Assembly (NCBI GenBank): GCA_022843605.1 | Contig: JALHNI010000013.1 | Coordinates: forward strand, 1 to 64,000 | DNA length: 64,000 nt | From: Bryobacter sp. | Lineage (GTDB): Bacteria; Acidobacteriota; Terriglobia; Bryobacterales; Bryobacteraceae | Direction: 5' to 3' | Shown here: piece after piece, positions 1 to 9,401 of the stretch | Position numbering within the stretch: position 1 is the stretch's first letter | Layout: each line of letters opens with the position of its first letter | Notes under the pieces: generated by a model | The model's input: only the letters and a program-made list of their open reading frames with translations | Told to the model about the DNA's origin: nothing | The model's database searches: none | Position numbers and translations under genes: made by a program

Positions 1-2
1 CC

Positions 3-1118
3 GTCTTCAAATACGCCAACTTCACCCTTTTTACCGCCCAAAGCCTCGCCGAAACCTTCGGCTTTCACCTCTCCCTACCCGTGCTCGACATCGTCCTGCC
101 GGTCGGTATCTCCTTTTACACCTTCCACACCATCACCTACATCGTCGATAGCTACCGCCGCGTCATCACCCCCACCCGCAACATCTTCGAGTTCTCCTGC
201 TATGTTTCACTCTTCTCGCAGTTGGTCGCTGGCCCCATCGTGCGGTTCCGTGAAATCGAGAAAGATCTTGAACACCTCGATCTCCCTAATCGATCCGCCC
301 TCCTCCATCAGGGCACCTCTTACTTTGTCTTCGGGATGATCAAAAAGGTCATCGTCGCCGATAGCCTCGCCGCCGTCATCAATCCCGCCCTCGCCCTATG
401 GAATACCCTCTCCACCCCCCAGGCTTGGATGTGCATGCTCGGTTACTCCTATCAGCTCTACTTTGACTTCTCCGGCTATAGTGAAATGGCCGTTGGACTT
501 GGCCTCTTGTTCGGTCTCCGTCTCCCGCAAAATTTTAATTCGCCCTACCGGGCCATCGACATCGCCGACTTCTGGCGCCGCTGGCACATCTCGCTCTCTT
601 CCATCCTTCGCGACTATCTCTATATCCCCCTCGGCGGCAGCCGCGACGGCACTTTTGCCACCTACCGCAACCTCCTCATCACCATGCTCCTCGGCGGCCT
701 TTGGCACGGTGCAGGCTGGACCTTCATCGTCTGGGGCGGCTATCACGGCCTCCTCCTCTCCCTTAACCGCGCCTTCGCTCAACCCCTCCAAGCCCTGCCC
801 CTCTGGTGCAAAACCGTCTCTACCTTTTTCCTCGTCGTCATCGGCTGGACCTTTTTCCGCGCCGACAATTTCCCCATGGCCCTCGGCCTCCTCGAAAAAA
901 TGTTCTTCTGGACACCCGGCACGCCCATCGCCGGCTCATCCACCCTCCTGGCCTTTCTTGCCATCGCCGCCGGACTCGCCCACTTCGGCCCTAACGTCTT
1001 CGAACTCTCTCATCAATGGAAACCGCTCGCCGCGCTCTCGCTCGCCGCGCTCTTTCTCGTCTGTCTCTTTCTCATCTACGGCCGGCAGGATTCGCCGTTC
1101 CTCTACTTCCAATTCTGA
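3..1118 (+). CDS. MBOAT-family O-acetyltransferase, AlgI-like (5' partial)
   Basis: Membrane-bound O-acyltransferase of the AlgI type, which passes acetyl groups across the inner membrane for O-acetylation of an exported polysaccharide. The frame is open to the left edge, so the N-terminus is missing and about 371 residues are visible. Family hallmarks are DFSGYSEMA (near visible residue 155), DFWRRWHIS (near 188) and LWHGAGWTF (near 233), which holds the catalytic His of the family. The rest is hydrophobic multi-pass sequence. An AlgJ-like gene starts 2 bases after the stop, the usual partner in acetylation systems. A GTG at 81 is an internal codon, not a convincing start. The acetylated substrate cannot be told from sequence. 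Confidence 0.9.
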   Translation, partial: VFKYANFTLFTAQSLAETFGFHLSLPVLDIVLPVGISFYTFHTITYIVDSYRRVITPTRNIFEFSCYVSLFSQLVAGPIVRFREIEKDLEHLDLPNRSALLHQGTSYFVFGMIKKVIVADSLAAVINPALALWNTLSTPQAWMCMLGYSYQLYFDFSGYSEMAVGLGLLFGLRLPQNFNSPYRAIDIADFWRRWHISLSSILRDYLYIPLGGSRDGTFATYRNLLITMLLGGLWHGAGWTFIVWGGYHGLLLSLNRAFAQPLQALPLWCKTVSTFFLVVIGWTFFRADNFPMALGLLEKMFFWTPGTPIAGSSTLLAFLAIAAGLAHFGPNVFELSHQWKPLAALSLAALFLVCLFLIYGRQDSPFLYFQF

Positions 1119-1120
1119 TC

Positions 1121-2239
1121 ATGCTGCCACGTCTCATCTGGTTCCTCGTTCTCTCCGCCGCCCTGGCTGACCTGGGCGCCCGCCTTATCCCACCCCAATT
1201 TCTGGCGTTCCGCGCCTGGGAAGCCGTCGCCGTCTATCCCACCAGCGAAGGCCCCTTTACCCCTCTCAGCGTCTATAGCCAAAACGCCTACGGCGATCTC
1301 GCCAACCTCGCCAACCTGCCCGCCCTGCGCCAGTACCGGCCCGAGCGGTTCACCACCGACGAATACGGCTTCCGTAATCCACCCGGTGCTGCCGCGCAGT
1401 CCGCTTCCGTGCTCCTCCTAGGTGACTCTTTCGCCGCCGGCTCCGGGCTCACCGACACCGATACCCTCAGCGCGCAACTCGCCCAACTCTCCGGTCAACG
1501 CGTCTATAATGCTGCCGGTGTCACCCGCTGGTCTACCGTCTCGCGCCTCATCGAACGCCTCCGCCTCAAGCAGGGGCTAGTGATCTTTCAGGTCTCCGAA
1601 CGCTTCGATTTGCCCGCCAGCTTCAAAGCCGGCGGCGCCAGCCTTTCCCAACGCCTTATCGGCCGCGTCGTCGCCGAAGACTCACCCTGGTTTCAGCGCG
1701 CCCAAGCCACCGGACGCCTAGCCGAATCCTTACCGGCTTATTCGCCCCTCCGCATCGCCGCCCGCCGCACCGTTTCCACCCTCGAGAATGATCGCGTGTT
1801 CCCCCGGCTGCCGCAGCGCTCCGTCGTCGGGAAGCAATTGCAAAACGGCACCCCCATCCTTTTCTTTCGTTCTGAAATCGAGAACTTCCAACGCCTCCGC
1901 TCCGCTTCCGCTCAGTCCCTGGTGGAAATGCGCACCCTTGTCGAAAGCACCGGCAACCGCTTCCTCGTCCTACTCGTCCCCGACAAGTACAACGTCTACT
2001 TCCCTTGGCTTCCCGGCGAACCGACCGCCCCCCAAGAACCCCGATACCTCGATTCCCTCGTCGCCCAACTCCAGGCCGAACGTATCGCCGTCTTGAACCT
2101 CACTCAAGCTTTCCGCCGCGCGGCCGCCGAAAGTATTCCCAACGGCTCCTACATCTATTACCTCGACGACACTCACTGGAATCGCCAGGGCGTTCAACGC
2201 GCTGCCCAGGAAATTCTCAACAGCCGCACACTCCCCTAA
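1121..2239 (+). CDS. AlgJ/AlgX-like SGNH acetyltransferase
   Basis: Periplasmic SGNH-fold partner of the preceding MBOAT protein, expected to place acetyl groups on the polysaccharide. The 372-residue product begins with a hydrophobic signal-anchor (MLPRLIWFLVLSAALADLG). It carries a GDSF nucleophile block near residue 100 and a DDTHW block near residue 348, the Ser and Asp/His parts of the catalytic triad. The ATG at 1121 is chosen because it follows the upstream TGA by two bases and places the signal-anchor at the N-terminus; the upstream in-frame ATG at 1016 would overlap the MBOAT gene by 103 bases. The gene end overlaps the convergent DUF218 gene by 4 bases. Confidence 0.85.
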   Translation: MLPRLIWFLVLSAALADLGARLIPPQFLAFRAWEAVAVYPTSEGPFTPLSVYSQNAYGDLANLANLPALRQYRPERFTTDEYGFRNPPGAAAQSASVLLLGDSFAAGSGLTDTDTLSAQLAQLSGQRVYNAAGVTRWSTVSRLIERLRLKQGLVIFQVSERFDLPASFKAGGASLSQRLIGRVVAEDSPWFQRAQATGRLAESLPAYSPLRIAARRTVSTLENDRVFPRLPQRSVVGKQLQNGTPILFFRSEIENFQRLRSASAQSLVEMRTLVESTGNRFLVLLVPDKYNVYFPWLPGEPTAPQEPRYLDSLVAQLQAERIAVLNLTQAFRRAAAESIPNGSYIYYLDDTHWNRQGVQRAAQEILNSRTLP

Positions 2240-2850
2240 ATCCAGCCCTTCATCCGGTAGTACCCGATCTTCACAAGCTCCCCGCCCACCTCCCAAATAC
2301 AGAGCCACCGCTGCGGCCAACCACTCCACCGCTTCCCGACATCGGGAAATGGCATCGACACCACCTCCAACCCCACCCGCTCAAATACCCGCCGCGACCG
2401 CCACATATGAAAATCGCTGGTCACCAGCACCACCCGCCGCTCCCCGGGCAATAGCTCCTTGGTAAACAACGCATTCTCGCGCGTACTCCGGCTCTTCCCC
2501 TCCAGCACGATTGCCTCCCGGGGCACCCCCAGTGCCTGCATGAATTCACTCATCGCCTCCGCCAGTGGCCGGCTACTGCCCCCGTCTCCCCCGCAGACGA
2601 TAACCTTGCGGAAGGCGTGTTTCCGGTACGCCCGCACCCCATACACTGCCCGCCAATAGGACCCCAACCCCAGCGTCCCATCGCCCAGCATGTCCGCCCC
2701 CAGCACCACCACCACCTCGCCTTGCGGCTCCTCCCAACGGTCCGCCAGCCGGCTGACCACAGCCGGCACCAATGGCGAAAACTGCAACAGCAACAGGCAG
2801 GCCAAAACGCCCACCGCCACCTTCGGAACGATCCCCGGCCGCCCCCACAT
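2236..2850 (-). CDS. YdcF/SanA-like DUF218 protein
   Basis: DUF218 (ElyC/SanA/YdcF) family membrane protein. Members are linked to envelope integrity and lipid-carrier metabolism, but their reaction is not settled. One N-terminal membrane segment (residues ~8-28) is followed by a VVVLGADM strand, a VIVCGGDG loop, an SRSTRENA motif and VTSDFHMWRSRRVF, all typical of the domain. The ATG at 2850 lies two bases after the stop of the upstream GT2 gene; a TTG at 2856 would be a less likely start. It is probably translated together with that GT2 gene. Confidence 0.82.
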   Translation of the reverse strand: MWGRPGIVPKVAVGVLACLLLLQFSPLVPAVVSRLADRWEEPQGEVVVVLGADMLGDGTLGLGSYWRAVYGVRAYRKHAFRKVIVCGGDGGSSRPLAEAMSEFMQALGVPREAIVLEGKSRSTRENALFTKELLPGERRVVLVTSDFHMWRSRRVFERVGLEVVSMPFPDVGKRWSGWPQRWLCIWEVGGELVKIGYYRMKGWI

Positions 2851-2852
2851 CG

Positions 2853-3593
2853 TCAAGAGCTAAAGCGATACTTCAGCAAAGTCCACACCGCGATCACCCC
2901 ATCGATGGGTCGGATCTTCTTCCCCTCCTCCACGCCCCGCGGATGATAAGCAATTGGCACCTCTACCACCCGCACCCCACCCCGCAGCAGCTTCGCCGTA
3001 ATCTCATGATCCGTCTCAAAACCCGACGTCTGGATCTCCATCGCCCGCACCGCTTGGGCCGGATACAGCTTGTAGGCCGTCAGTGTGTCCGTTATTCGCG
3101 TCCCATATAGCAGCAGCGTCCACAGCGTCAGCAATTGCCCCGCCAGCCAGGGCCCAAACTCCTGCTCCGCATGCCGTCCCCAAAACAACGTAAAGCCCTT
3201 TTTTAAGCGCGCCTGCCCCATCGTCCGGCTTCCATAGACGCTCACCTTTCCGCCCTTCTCCAGTGCCCCCAATAACACCAGATAATCCTGCGGATCATAC
3301 TCCAGATCGGCGTCCTGAATCAGCACATAGTCCCCCGTAGACTCCGCGATTCCCCGCCGCACAGCCTTCCCTTTGCCCTGATTCGGCACCTGCGTCAGCA
3401 CCCTTACCGACGGATGCGACTCGGCAAAGCGCTTCGCCGCCGCCTCCGTCCCGTCCTTCGATCCATCGTTCACCACCAGAATCTCCTTCGTGAACCCCAG
3501 TTTCTCCGTCGGCACCTTCACCACCTGTTCGAGCAACGTGGCAATAAAGGCCTCTTCGTTATAGGCGGGAATTACAATCGATAGCATGGGCAT
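2853..3593 (-). CDS. GT2 glycosyltransferase, DPM1/polyprenyl-phosphate type
   Basis: Family 2 glycosyltransferase resembling dolichyl/polyprenyl-phosphate sugar synthases, which charge a lipid phosphate with a sugar on the cytoplasmic face. Visible features are the SIVIPAYNEE start, VVNDGSKDGT, NQGKGKAVRRGI, the nucleotide/metal-binding QDADLEYDP (the DxD element), and a conserved ITDTLTAYKLY/FETDHEITAKL region. Length (246 residues) is normal for the soluble type. The ATG at 3593 is preceded by GGAG at good spacing; a 27-residue upstream extension is possible but lacks such a site. Its C-terminal half resembles the GT2 part of the CofD fusion encoded at 14061-16025, so the two may be paralogues. 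Confidence 0.87.
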   Translation of the reverse strand: MPMLSIVIPAYNEEAFIATLLEQVVKVPTEKLGFTKEILVVNDGSKDGTEAAAKRFAESHPSVRVLTQVPNQGKGKAVRRGIAESTGDYVLIQDADLEYDPQDYLVLLGALEKGGKVSVYGSRTMGQARLKKGFTLFWGRHAEQEFGPWLAGQLLTLWTLLLYGTRITDTLTAYKLYPAQAVRAMEIQTSGFETDHEITAKLLRGGVRVVEVPIAYHPRGVEEGKKIRPIDGVIAVWTLLKYRFSS

Positions 3594-3712
3594 GGCGTGA
3601 ACTCCGCTCAGCGTAGCACCCCCCAGTCCTCCCAAACTAGTGGTACGAACCAGACGGTACAACCAGCGGTACACTGAGACTTAGTCATGCCATCCATCCT
3701 GGAACCCGCTTC

Positions 3713-4708
3713 GTGCTCAAACTAGGCATACGCCATCTGGTCGATTTCCCGTTGCCGTCTTCGACTTCCCGCTTCACGCTGCGTTCCTCCAACCGCGTCT
3801 CTTACCAGCTACTCCGCACAGCTCAGCCTCCCTCCGGCCAGGAAGTGGCTCTCTTTGACCACGTCATGCGGCAGATGCAGCTTTCGAGCGGCGTGTGGCG
3901 CACCACCGTTCGTCAACGCTTCGCCAACCTGAACCCCCAAATCGGTTCCATCCTCGCCGCCCACTTCCCGGCCCAGACACAACCCAACGTCCATGATTGG
4001 GCTGCCTCCAGTTGCCTCACGTCCGCTGAATGGGGTGCCCCCCTCCTGGCTCAATTCCCCGCTGCCACCCTCACCGCCTCAGACCTCACTCTGTTCCTCC
4101 TCGAAGCCACTCTCCCCAATGGCGATGTCTGGATCTTTGAGAAAGATGGCGCCCCGCTCCAGTTCATCAAGGGCCCCTTCGTCGTCCGCCTCGTGCCCCC
4201 TGAACCCTACCTGCTTACCGTCAACTCCTACCTTGGAGCGCGCGCCCGCTCCCGCTTCTATCGCACCTCCGCCTCCTGGCAACTCCCCGCCTCCTGGCTC
4301 GATCACGATCTCTTCTCCAGCCCCGCCCTCACCCATCAGGGCTTGGTCTTCCGCAAAATTCCCATCGTCCACCCCGAAGCCGCCGAACTCGCCCGCATCG
4401 ATCCGCGCTTCCGTGTCATCCACCACTCCGCCTTCGACGCGCTCGCCTCACCCGTCGACGTCATCCGCTCCATGAACATCTTCAATCACGCGTACTTTTC
4501 CCCGGAGCGGCTCGCCACGGGAGCCCGCGCCGTATTTAATAGCCTGAACCCCAATGGCCTCTGGATCGTCGGACGCACCATCACCGAAAATCCCCCCGTT
4601 CACGAAGTATCTATCTTTCGCCGCACCCCTTCCGGCTTCGATCTCCTCAGCCGTATCGGCCCCGGCAGCGAAATCGAAGCGCTCGTGCTCGCCGCCACCT
4701 TTTCCTGA
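3713..4708 (+). CDS. Putative SAM-dependent methyltransferase-like protein
   Basis: 331-residue protein with weak methyltransferase character. A segment around residues 92-125 (WAASSCLTSAEW then TASDLTLFLLEA) has the spacing of methyltransferase motifs I and II. A late NPNGLWIVGRTI segment resembles the strand after motif IV. I see no clear glycine-rich GxGxG loop, so activity is uncertain. The start is a GTG at 3713; the ATG at 3687 is in another frame and soon stops. It sits divergently from the DUF218/GT2 pair and two bases before a GT2 gene, so it may modify a sugar or lipid in the same pathway. It could also be a non-enzymatic relative. Confidence 0.6.
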   Translation: MLKLGIRHLVDFPLPSSTSRFTLRSSNRVSYQLLRTAQPPSGQEVALFDHVMRQMQLSSGVWRTTVRQRFANLNPQIGSILAAHFPAQTQPNVHDWAASSCLTSAEWGAPLLAQFPAATLTASDLTLFLLEATLPNGDVWIFEKDGAPLQFIKGPFVVRLVPPEPYLLTVNSYLGARARSRFYRTSASWQLPASWLDHDLFSSPALTHQGLVFRKIPIVHPEAAELARIDPRFRVIHHSAFDALASPVDVIRSMNIFNHAYFSPERLATGARAVFNSLNPNGLWIVGRTITENPPVHEVSIFRRTPSGFDLLSRIGPGSEIEALVLAATFS

Positions 4709-4710
4709 TC

Positions 4711-5655
4711 ATGCCCACCATCGCGGTTGTCGTTCCCCTTTATAACAAAGCCCGTTATATCAACCGTTGCCTCGATTCCATCCTCGCCCAAACCCATTCA
4801 GACTTCACCCTCTACGTCATCGACGACGGCTCCACCGACTCCAGTCCTCAAATAGCCGCAGCTTATTTAGACCCCCGTCTCAATTTAATCAATCAACCCA
4901 ACGCTGGCCCCGGTTCGGCGCGCAATCACGGCCTTCGCCTCGCCCAGACCGATTACGTCGCCTTCCTCGACGGCGATGACGCCTGGCTGCCTGATTTCCT
5001 CGCCCGCACCCTCGCCCGCCTCGAAACCCACCCCGTCGCCGCCCTCAACTGGGGCATGCGCATCTTTCCCCAAAACTCCACCACCGAAGAGCGCTGGCAC
5101 CGCCTCCACGTCCCCCAAGGCCATTTCCGCCTCTCCCCGGACTCGCCACCTTCCCAACTCGTCGCCATCCTGGCCAACACCCTCCCCTCCTCCTGCGTCC
5201 TCCATCGCCAAACCGCCCTCCGCCACGGCGGCTTCTACGACCACGATCGCTGTCTATTCAGTGAAGATGCCCACCTCTACCTCAAACTTCATCTAAACGC
5301 CGATTTCTACTTCGACCCCGAACCCCTCACCCTGCGCTACGAAGATGCCTCTGAACTAGCCATTAACCAAGGCGGCGTCCGCCAGATCGAGCCCTTCCTC
5401 CGCGACCCCGAAGACATCTTCCGCACCTGTCCCCCAGCTTTCCGCCCCCTGGTGGATCGCTTCTTTGCCGCCCGCGCCCTCAAAACCGCTTCCGTCTACG
5501 GCTACCATGGACGCACCCGCCAAGCCCGCGACCTGTTCGCCCGCTTCGTGCGCCCCTCCCGCGACTTCGCCCACCCTTTCTTCCTTCCCGCCCTTCTCAG
5601 CCATACCCCGCTCGCCGGTCTCCTCGGACGCCTTCATCTCGCTCTCAAGCGATAG
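4711..5655 (+). CDS. GT2 family glycosyltransferase
   Basis: GT-A fold glycosyltransferase that adds a sugar to a growing surface glycan. The N-terminal nucleotide-sugar domain is clear: VVVPLYNKARYINRCLDSIL, then VIDDGSTDSS, PGSARNHGL and the DxD-type FLDGDDAW near residue 90. SEDAHLYLKL near residue 190 is the usual acidic acceptor-site motif (ED). The remaining C-terminal part has no membrane segments. It follows the preceding gene with only two bases between stop and ATG, and its end overlaps the convergent flippase gene by 11 bases. Sugar specificity is unknown. Confidence 0.88.
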   Translation: MPTIAVVVPLYNKARYINRCLDSILAQTHSDFTLYVIDDGSTDSSPQIAAAYLDPRLNLINQPNAGPGSARNHGLRLAQTDYVAFLDGDDAWLPDFLARTLARLETHPVAALNWGMRIFPQNSTTEERWHRLHVPQGHFRLSPDSPPSQLVAILANTLPSSCVLHRQTALRHGGFYDHDRCLFSEDAHLYLKLHLNADFYFDPEPLTLRYEDASELAINQGGVRQIEPFLRDPEDIFRTCPPAFRPLVDRFFAARALKTASVYGYHGRTRQARDLFARFVRPSRDFAHPFFLPALLSHTPLAGLLGRLHLALKR

Positions 5656-7174
5656 CCAACCCGCACCGCCGCCTCACCTGCGCCACCACCACTTGCCGGT
5701 GCTCCGGCTCCAGCACCAGCCAAAACGCTGCCACCGCCAGCGCCGCCGTGTTCAGCAACCCCACCAACCCCAATTCCCACAAATGCATTCCCGGTAAAAC
5801 CTTCTCCCGCAACGCCATTAACCCCAGCACCGACCCCGCCCCTAGTGCCAGAGGCATCGTATAAATGCTCAACATCATCTCTAGCCATGACACCCGAAAC
5901 TCGCGCTGAAAAATCCAGCTCAAATTGAGACTACGGTTCAAGGTCATACCCACCGCCAGCGCCACCGCCACCCCCATCAGCCCGTAACGCGGCAACAGCC
6001 AAGCCACTCCCCCCAACACCACCAACGCTTCGCCAAAGAACGAGAGCGAGTACCGCTGATACCGCGCCACCCCCATCAGAATGGCCGCCGATAGGAATTG
6101 GCCATAGGAGAGCGTATACCCCACCAGCAGCACCGGCATCAGTCCGCGCGTCTCCGTCACAAACTTCTCGCTAATCCACAACCGGAACAGCGGTTCGCTG
6201 TACACCGCCAGAAACGTACCCGCCATCAGCCACAGCATCAGACAATAGCGGTTTCCGTAGCGCGCCAAAGCCACGATCTTCTCCGTCTCCCCGTGCGTCT
6301 GCCACTCGGTCACCCGCGGCATGGTTACTTGCCCAATCCGCCCAATGCCCTCGCCCAAATACTCGAGTACCTTCTGTGTATTGCCGAAATACGCCACCAG
6401 CCGCACGGACCCGAGCGAAGTGATTAAGCTAGGCAGCAGCGCAATCTGCAGCCGCGACGCCAGCAACGCGGGCGCAATCTGCCGCGCATACGCGAACAGC
6501 TTCACCGCCATCTCCCGCTCCACCAACGCCGGATGGATGCGCACCTCCGGAAACACACGGTAGAGTTGCCACCCCGCCAGCCCGTAGCCCAGAAACTGCG
6601 CCGCCAGCATATTCCATCCCAACGCCCGCAGTCCGTAGCCTGACCACATCAACCCCAGCGTCCCCGCGCTCCGTACAAACATCACCAGAATCGCATTCCG
6701 GTTGCTTAAATCGAACCGCTCGAAGCCTTCGAGGGCGGCCGTAAAGACGTTAAAGACCAATCCAAACGACCAACTCAACCCCACCGCGAAAAGCAGAAAT
6801 CCGAAATCGGGATGCTTCACGCCCAATACCCGCGCAATCCACCCCTCGCCCACGGAAAGCAACGCAAACACCAAAATCCCCGCCGCTCCCGTATACCCAA
6901 TCGCCGTATTCAACAGCACGTTGATGCTGTCCCGCCGCCCCTCGGCCAGCATTTGCGCGCAAAGCTTTACCGTCGCCGGACGGAAGCCGATGTCAATGAT
7001 CCAGAAATACTCAACAAAAGAGATGGCCAGCGTCCAAATGCCCGCTTGTACGTCGCCCAATGTCCGGAAGAGAACCGGCGATACCGCCACCCCCGTGCCC
7101 AACAGCGTTACGACACCCAGCCAACTCCAAAAAACGTTGAGGAAATACTGGCGGGTTCGGCCAGTTGCCTGCAT
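5645..7174 (-). CDS. Polysaccharide flippase (Wzx/MATE-like)
   Basis: 509-residue multi-pass protein of the oligosaccharide flippase superfamily, expected to move lipid-linked glycan units across the inner membrane. Around 12-14 hydrophobic stretches alternate with short charged loops. An N-terminal pattern (FRTLGDVQAGIWTLAIS, then DIGFRPATVKL) matches the first two helices of the family, and a GYGLAGWQLYRVFPE segment lies mid-protein. The start ATG at 7174 is preceded by a GGAA element. This is the first of two flippases in the window; the other (35385-36614) belongs to the capsule operon. So this region may serve a different glycan. Confidence 0.85.
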   Translation of the reverse strand: MQATGRTRQYFLNVFWSWLGVVTLLGTGVAVSPVLFRTLGDVQAGIWTLAISFVEYFWIIDIGFRPATVKLCAQMLAEGRRDSINVLLNTAIGYTGAAGILVFALLSVGEGWIARVLGVKHPDFGFLLFAVGLSWSFGLVFNVFTAALEGFERFDLSNRNAILVMFVRSAGTLGLMWSGYGLRALGWNMLAAQFLGYGLAGWQLYRVFPEVRIHPALVEREMAVKLFAYARQIAPALLASRLQIALLPSLITSLGSVRLVAYFGNTQKVLEYLGEGIGRIGQVTMPRVTEWQTHGETEKIVALARYGNRYCLMLWLMAGTFLAVYSEPLFRLWISEKFVTETRGLMPVLLVGYTLSYGQFLSAAILMGVARYQRYSLSFFGEALVVLGGVAWLLPRYGLMGVAVALAVGMTLNRSLNLSWIFQREFRVSWLEMMLSIYTMPLALGAGSVLGLMALREKVLPGMHLWELGLVGLLNTAALAVAAFWLVLEPEHRQVVVAQVRRRCGLAIA

Positions 7175-7235
7175 GAGTTCCTAGTATGCCAGATATGCAC
7201 GTCAGGCCTCCCTCCTTAAGCGAGAATCAAGACTC

Positions 7236-8174
7236 ATGCGAATTGTCACCGATATTGCCGGGCTTGAACGCGTCGCGTCCTCCGGCGTCAACATATCCTT
7301 CGTCGAACCCGGCCGCCCCTGGGCCCTGGCGCGCCAAGCCCTCTCAGCCGACTACCTCATCCTGCACTTCGATGTTCGCCAACTCCTAATCGTCACTACC
7401 CTGCTCGCGCTCTGGCCCTTTCACCGCTGCAAAATCGTCACCCTCGACTTCTTCGCCGTCAACCCCTCGCCCCGCCTCCTTCCCTGGCTCCGTTGGTCAC
7501 TCCGCCGCATCCATCGGCTCTTGGTCTACTTCCGCGACAGTGCCCATTTCGCCGCCTTCTATAAGCTCCCGCCGGAACGCTTCCACTACGTTCCCTTCAA
7601 AGTCAACTCCTGGGAACTCGTCCAACTTACCACCCCCACCGATGAAGGCTATATCTTTGTTGGCGGACGCTCCCGCCGCGATTTCGCCACCCTCTTCGCC
7701 GCCGTCGCTCCCCTGGGCTACCCCGTCAAAATCCTCACCGCCCACGAAAATGACCTCCTCCCCCACGGCTCCTCACTCGCCGGACTCACCATCCCCCCTA
7801 ACGTCGAACTCTTCTACAACGACTCCGATAGCCAATTCTTCGTTCATCTCGCTTCCCGCGCCCGCCTCGTCGTCCTCCCGATTCGCGCCGACGCCAAAAT
7901 CCAGGCCGGCATCGGCGTCTACCTGATGGCCATGGCCCTCCGAAAATGTGTGGTGGTTTCCCGCTGCCTCGGCGTGGACGACGTCCTGCCGCCCGGCCAC
8001 GCCGTCATCGTCAAACCTGGCGATGTGGCCCAACTCCAAGACCAGATCCAGCACTACTGGCTCCACGCCGGGGAGCGTCAAGCCATCGCTGAACGCGCTC
8101 ATGCCTACGCCTCCGCCCTCGGCGGAGAGGATCATCTCCGCCGCTCCATCCTCGCCGCCATGGGCTTGCTTTAG
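7236..8174 (+). CDS. GT-B type glycosyltransferase
   Basis: 312-residue protein with the C-terminal half of a GT-B glycosyltransferase: a YIFVGGRSRRDF strand start, a VELFYNDSDSQFFVHLASRARLVVLP-like pattern, then AGIGVYLMAMALRK and VVSRCLGVDDVLPPGHAVIVKPGD, which matches the donor-binding region of GT4-like enzymes. The usual E-x7-E motif is not seen, so assignment to GT4 is loose. It begins a plus-strand run (GT, GT4, membrane enzyme, fusion dehydrogenase) with small gaps or overlaps. Acceptor and donor are unknown. Confidence 0.72.
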   Translation: MRIVTDIAGLERVASSGVNISFVEPGRPWALARQALSADYLILHFDVRQLLIVTTLLALWPFHRCKIVTLDFFAVNPSPRLLPWLRWSLRRIHRLLVYFRDSAHFAAFYKLPPERFHYVPFKVNSWELVQLTTPTDEGYIFVGGRSRRDFATLFAAVAPLGYPVKILTAHENDLLPHGSSLAGLTIPPNVELFYNDSDSQFFVHLASRARLVVLPIRADAKIQAGIGVYLMAMALRKCVVVSRCLGVDDVLPPGHAVIVKPGDVAQLQDQIQHYWLHAGERQAIAERAHAYASALGGEDHLRRSILAAMGLL

Positions 8175-8189
8175 CTAAACTAAAGGCTC

Positions 8190-9401
8190 GTGACGTTTGC
8201 CCAATCCACCAGTTCCAGTACTACCAGACCGCCCCGGGCCCTCCGCATCGTATCCTTCCTCGAAAGCAATTTCGTCACCGGACCCGCCAAAAACGTCTTC
8301 CAATTCGCCCACTCCGCCCTCCAACCCGATGCCGAAGGTCACCCCTCCGTCGAACTCTCCATCGTCACCTTCACCCGTCCCCACGACGGCCCCAATGGCC
8401 TCATCGAAGGCGCCCGCGCCGCCGGCCTCACCGTCCATCCCCTCGAAGAGTCCGGTCCTTTCGATCCCTCACTCCTTCCCAAAGTCCGCGAGCTCATTCA
8501 CTCACTCGCCCCCGACATCATCCAAACCCATCACGTCAAGTCCCACTTCCTCCTCGCCCGTAGCGGACTCCACCTAACCTACCCCTGGATCGCCTTCCAC
8601 CACGGCTACACCGCCACCAACCTCAAACAGCGCCTCTACAACCAATTCGACCGCTGGAGCCTCCGCCACCCGGATCACCTCGTCGCCGTCTGCGGGCCTT
8701 TCAAAAACCAGCTCACCGCCCTCGGCATTCCGCCCCAACGCATCTCCATCCTCCACAACACCCTCGAGCCCTGGCCGCCAGACCCCGCCGCTATCGCCGC
8801 CGCTCGCGCCCCTCTCCCTCCCAATGTCCCGATTCTCCTCATCGTCGGCCGCCTCTCCCACGAAAAAGGTCACCTTGACCTCATCCAGGCCCTCCAACTC
8901 CTCCAGTCCCAGCACCCCCAACTCCCCTGGCACGCCCTTCTCATCGGGGAAGGCCCCGCTCGCGCTCCCCTCACCGCCGCCATCGCCGCCGCCAATCTCG
9001 TTTCCCGCGTCACCCTCGCCGGACACCATGCCGATGTAAAGCCTTTTTATGGCTTAGCCGATCTCTTCGTGATGCCCTCACACTCGGAAGGCTCTCCCAA
9101 CGCCTTACTCGAGGCCATGATGGGTAGCGTCCCCATCGTCGCCTCCCAGGTCGGCGGCATCCCGGAAATCGTCACCCACGAGGAGACCGCCCTTCTCGTC
9201 CCGCCCCGCGATCCTCCCGCCCTCGCCGCCGCTCTCGCCGCGCTCCTGTCCGATCTCCCCCAGGCCCGCCGCCTCGCCACGGCCGCTCAGCATCGCGCCC
9301 TCGCTCATCACCAACCCTCGGCCTACCGCCGCCAACTCGCCGAAATTCATCTCCAAGTCCTCCGTCAGAAAGGCTCTCCCGCTCTCACTCATGCCCCGTA
9401 A
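8190..9401 (+). CDS. GT4 family glycosyltransferase
   Basis: Retaining GT4 glycosyltransferase of 403 residues. The N-domain has RIVSFLESNFVTGPAKNVFQ and IIQTHHVKSHFL. The C-domain has ILLIVGRLSHEKGHLDLIQAL, LLIGEGPAR, VTLAGHHADV, and the E-x7-E donor motif within MPSHSEGSPNALLEAM. The GTG start at 8190 follows AAGG closely and sits 15 bases after the previous stop. The last 11 bases overlap the next gene. It probably works in the same glycan pathway as its plus-strand neighbours. Confidence 0.9.
   Translation: MTFAQSTSSSTTRPPRALRIVSFLESNFVTGPAKNVFQFAHSALQPDAEGHPSVELSIVTFTRPHDGPNGLIEGARAAGLTVHPLEESGPFDPSLLPKVRELIHSLAPDIIQTHHVKSHFLLARSGLHLTYPWIAFHHGYTATNLKQRLYNQFDRWSLRHPDHLVAVCGPFKNQLTALGIPPQRISILHNTLEPWPPDPAAIAAARAPLPPNVPILLIVGRLSHEKGHLDLIQALQLLQSQHPQLPWHALLIGEGPARAPLTAAIAAANLVSRVTLAGHHADVKPFYGLADLFVMPSHSEGSPNALLEAMMGSVPIVASQVGGIPEIVTHEETALLVPPRDPPALAAALAALLSDLPQARRLATAAQHRALAHHQPSAYRRQLAEIHLQVLRQKGSPALTHAP

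Noticed and set aside
1016-1120. Upstream start for the AlgJ-like gene
   Set aside because: It would overlap the MBOAT gene by 103 bases and place an Arg-rich segment before the signal-anchor; the ATG at 1121 fits better.
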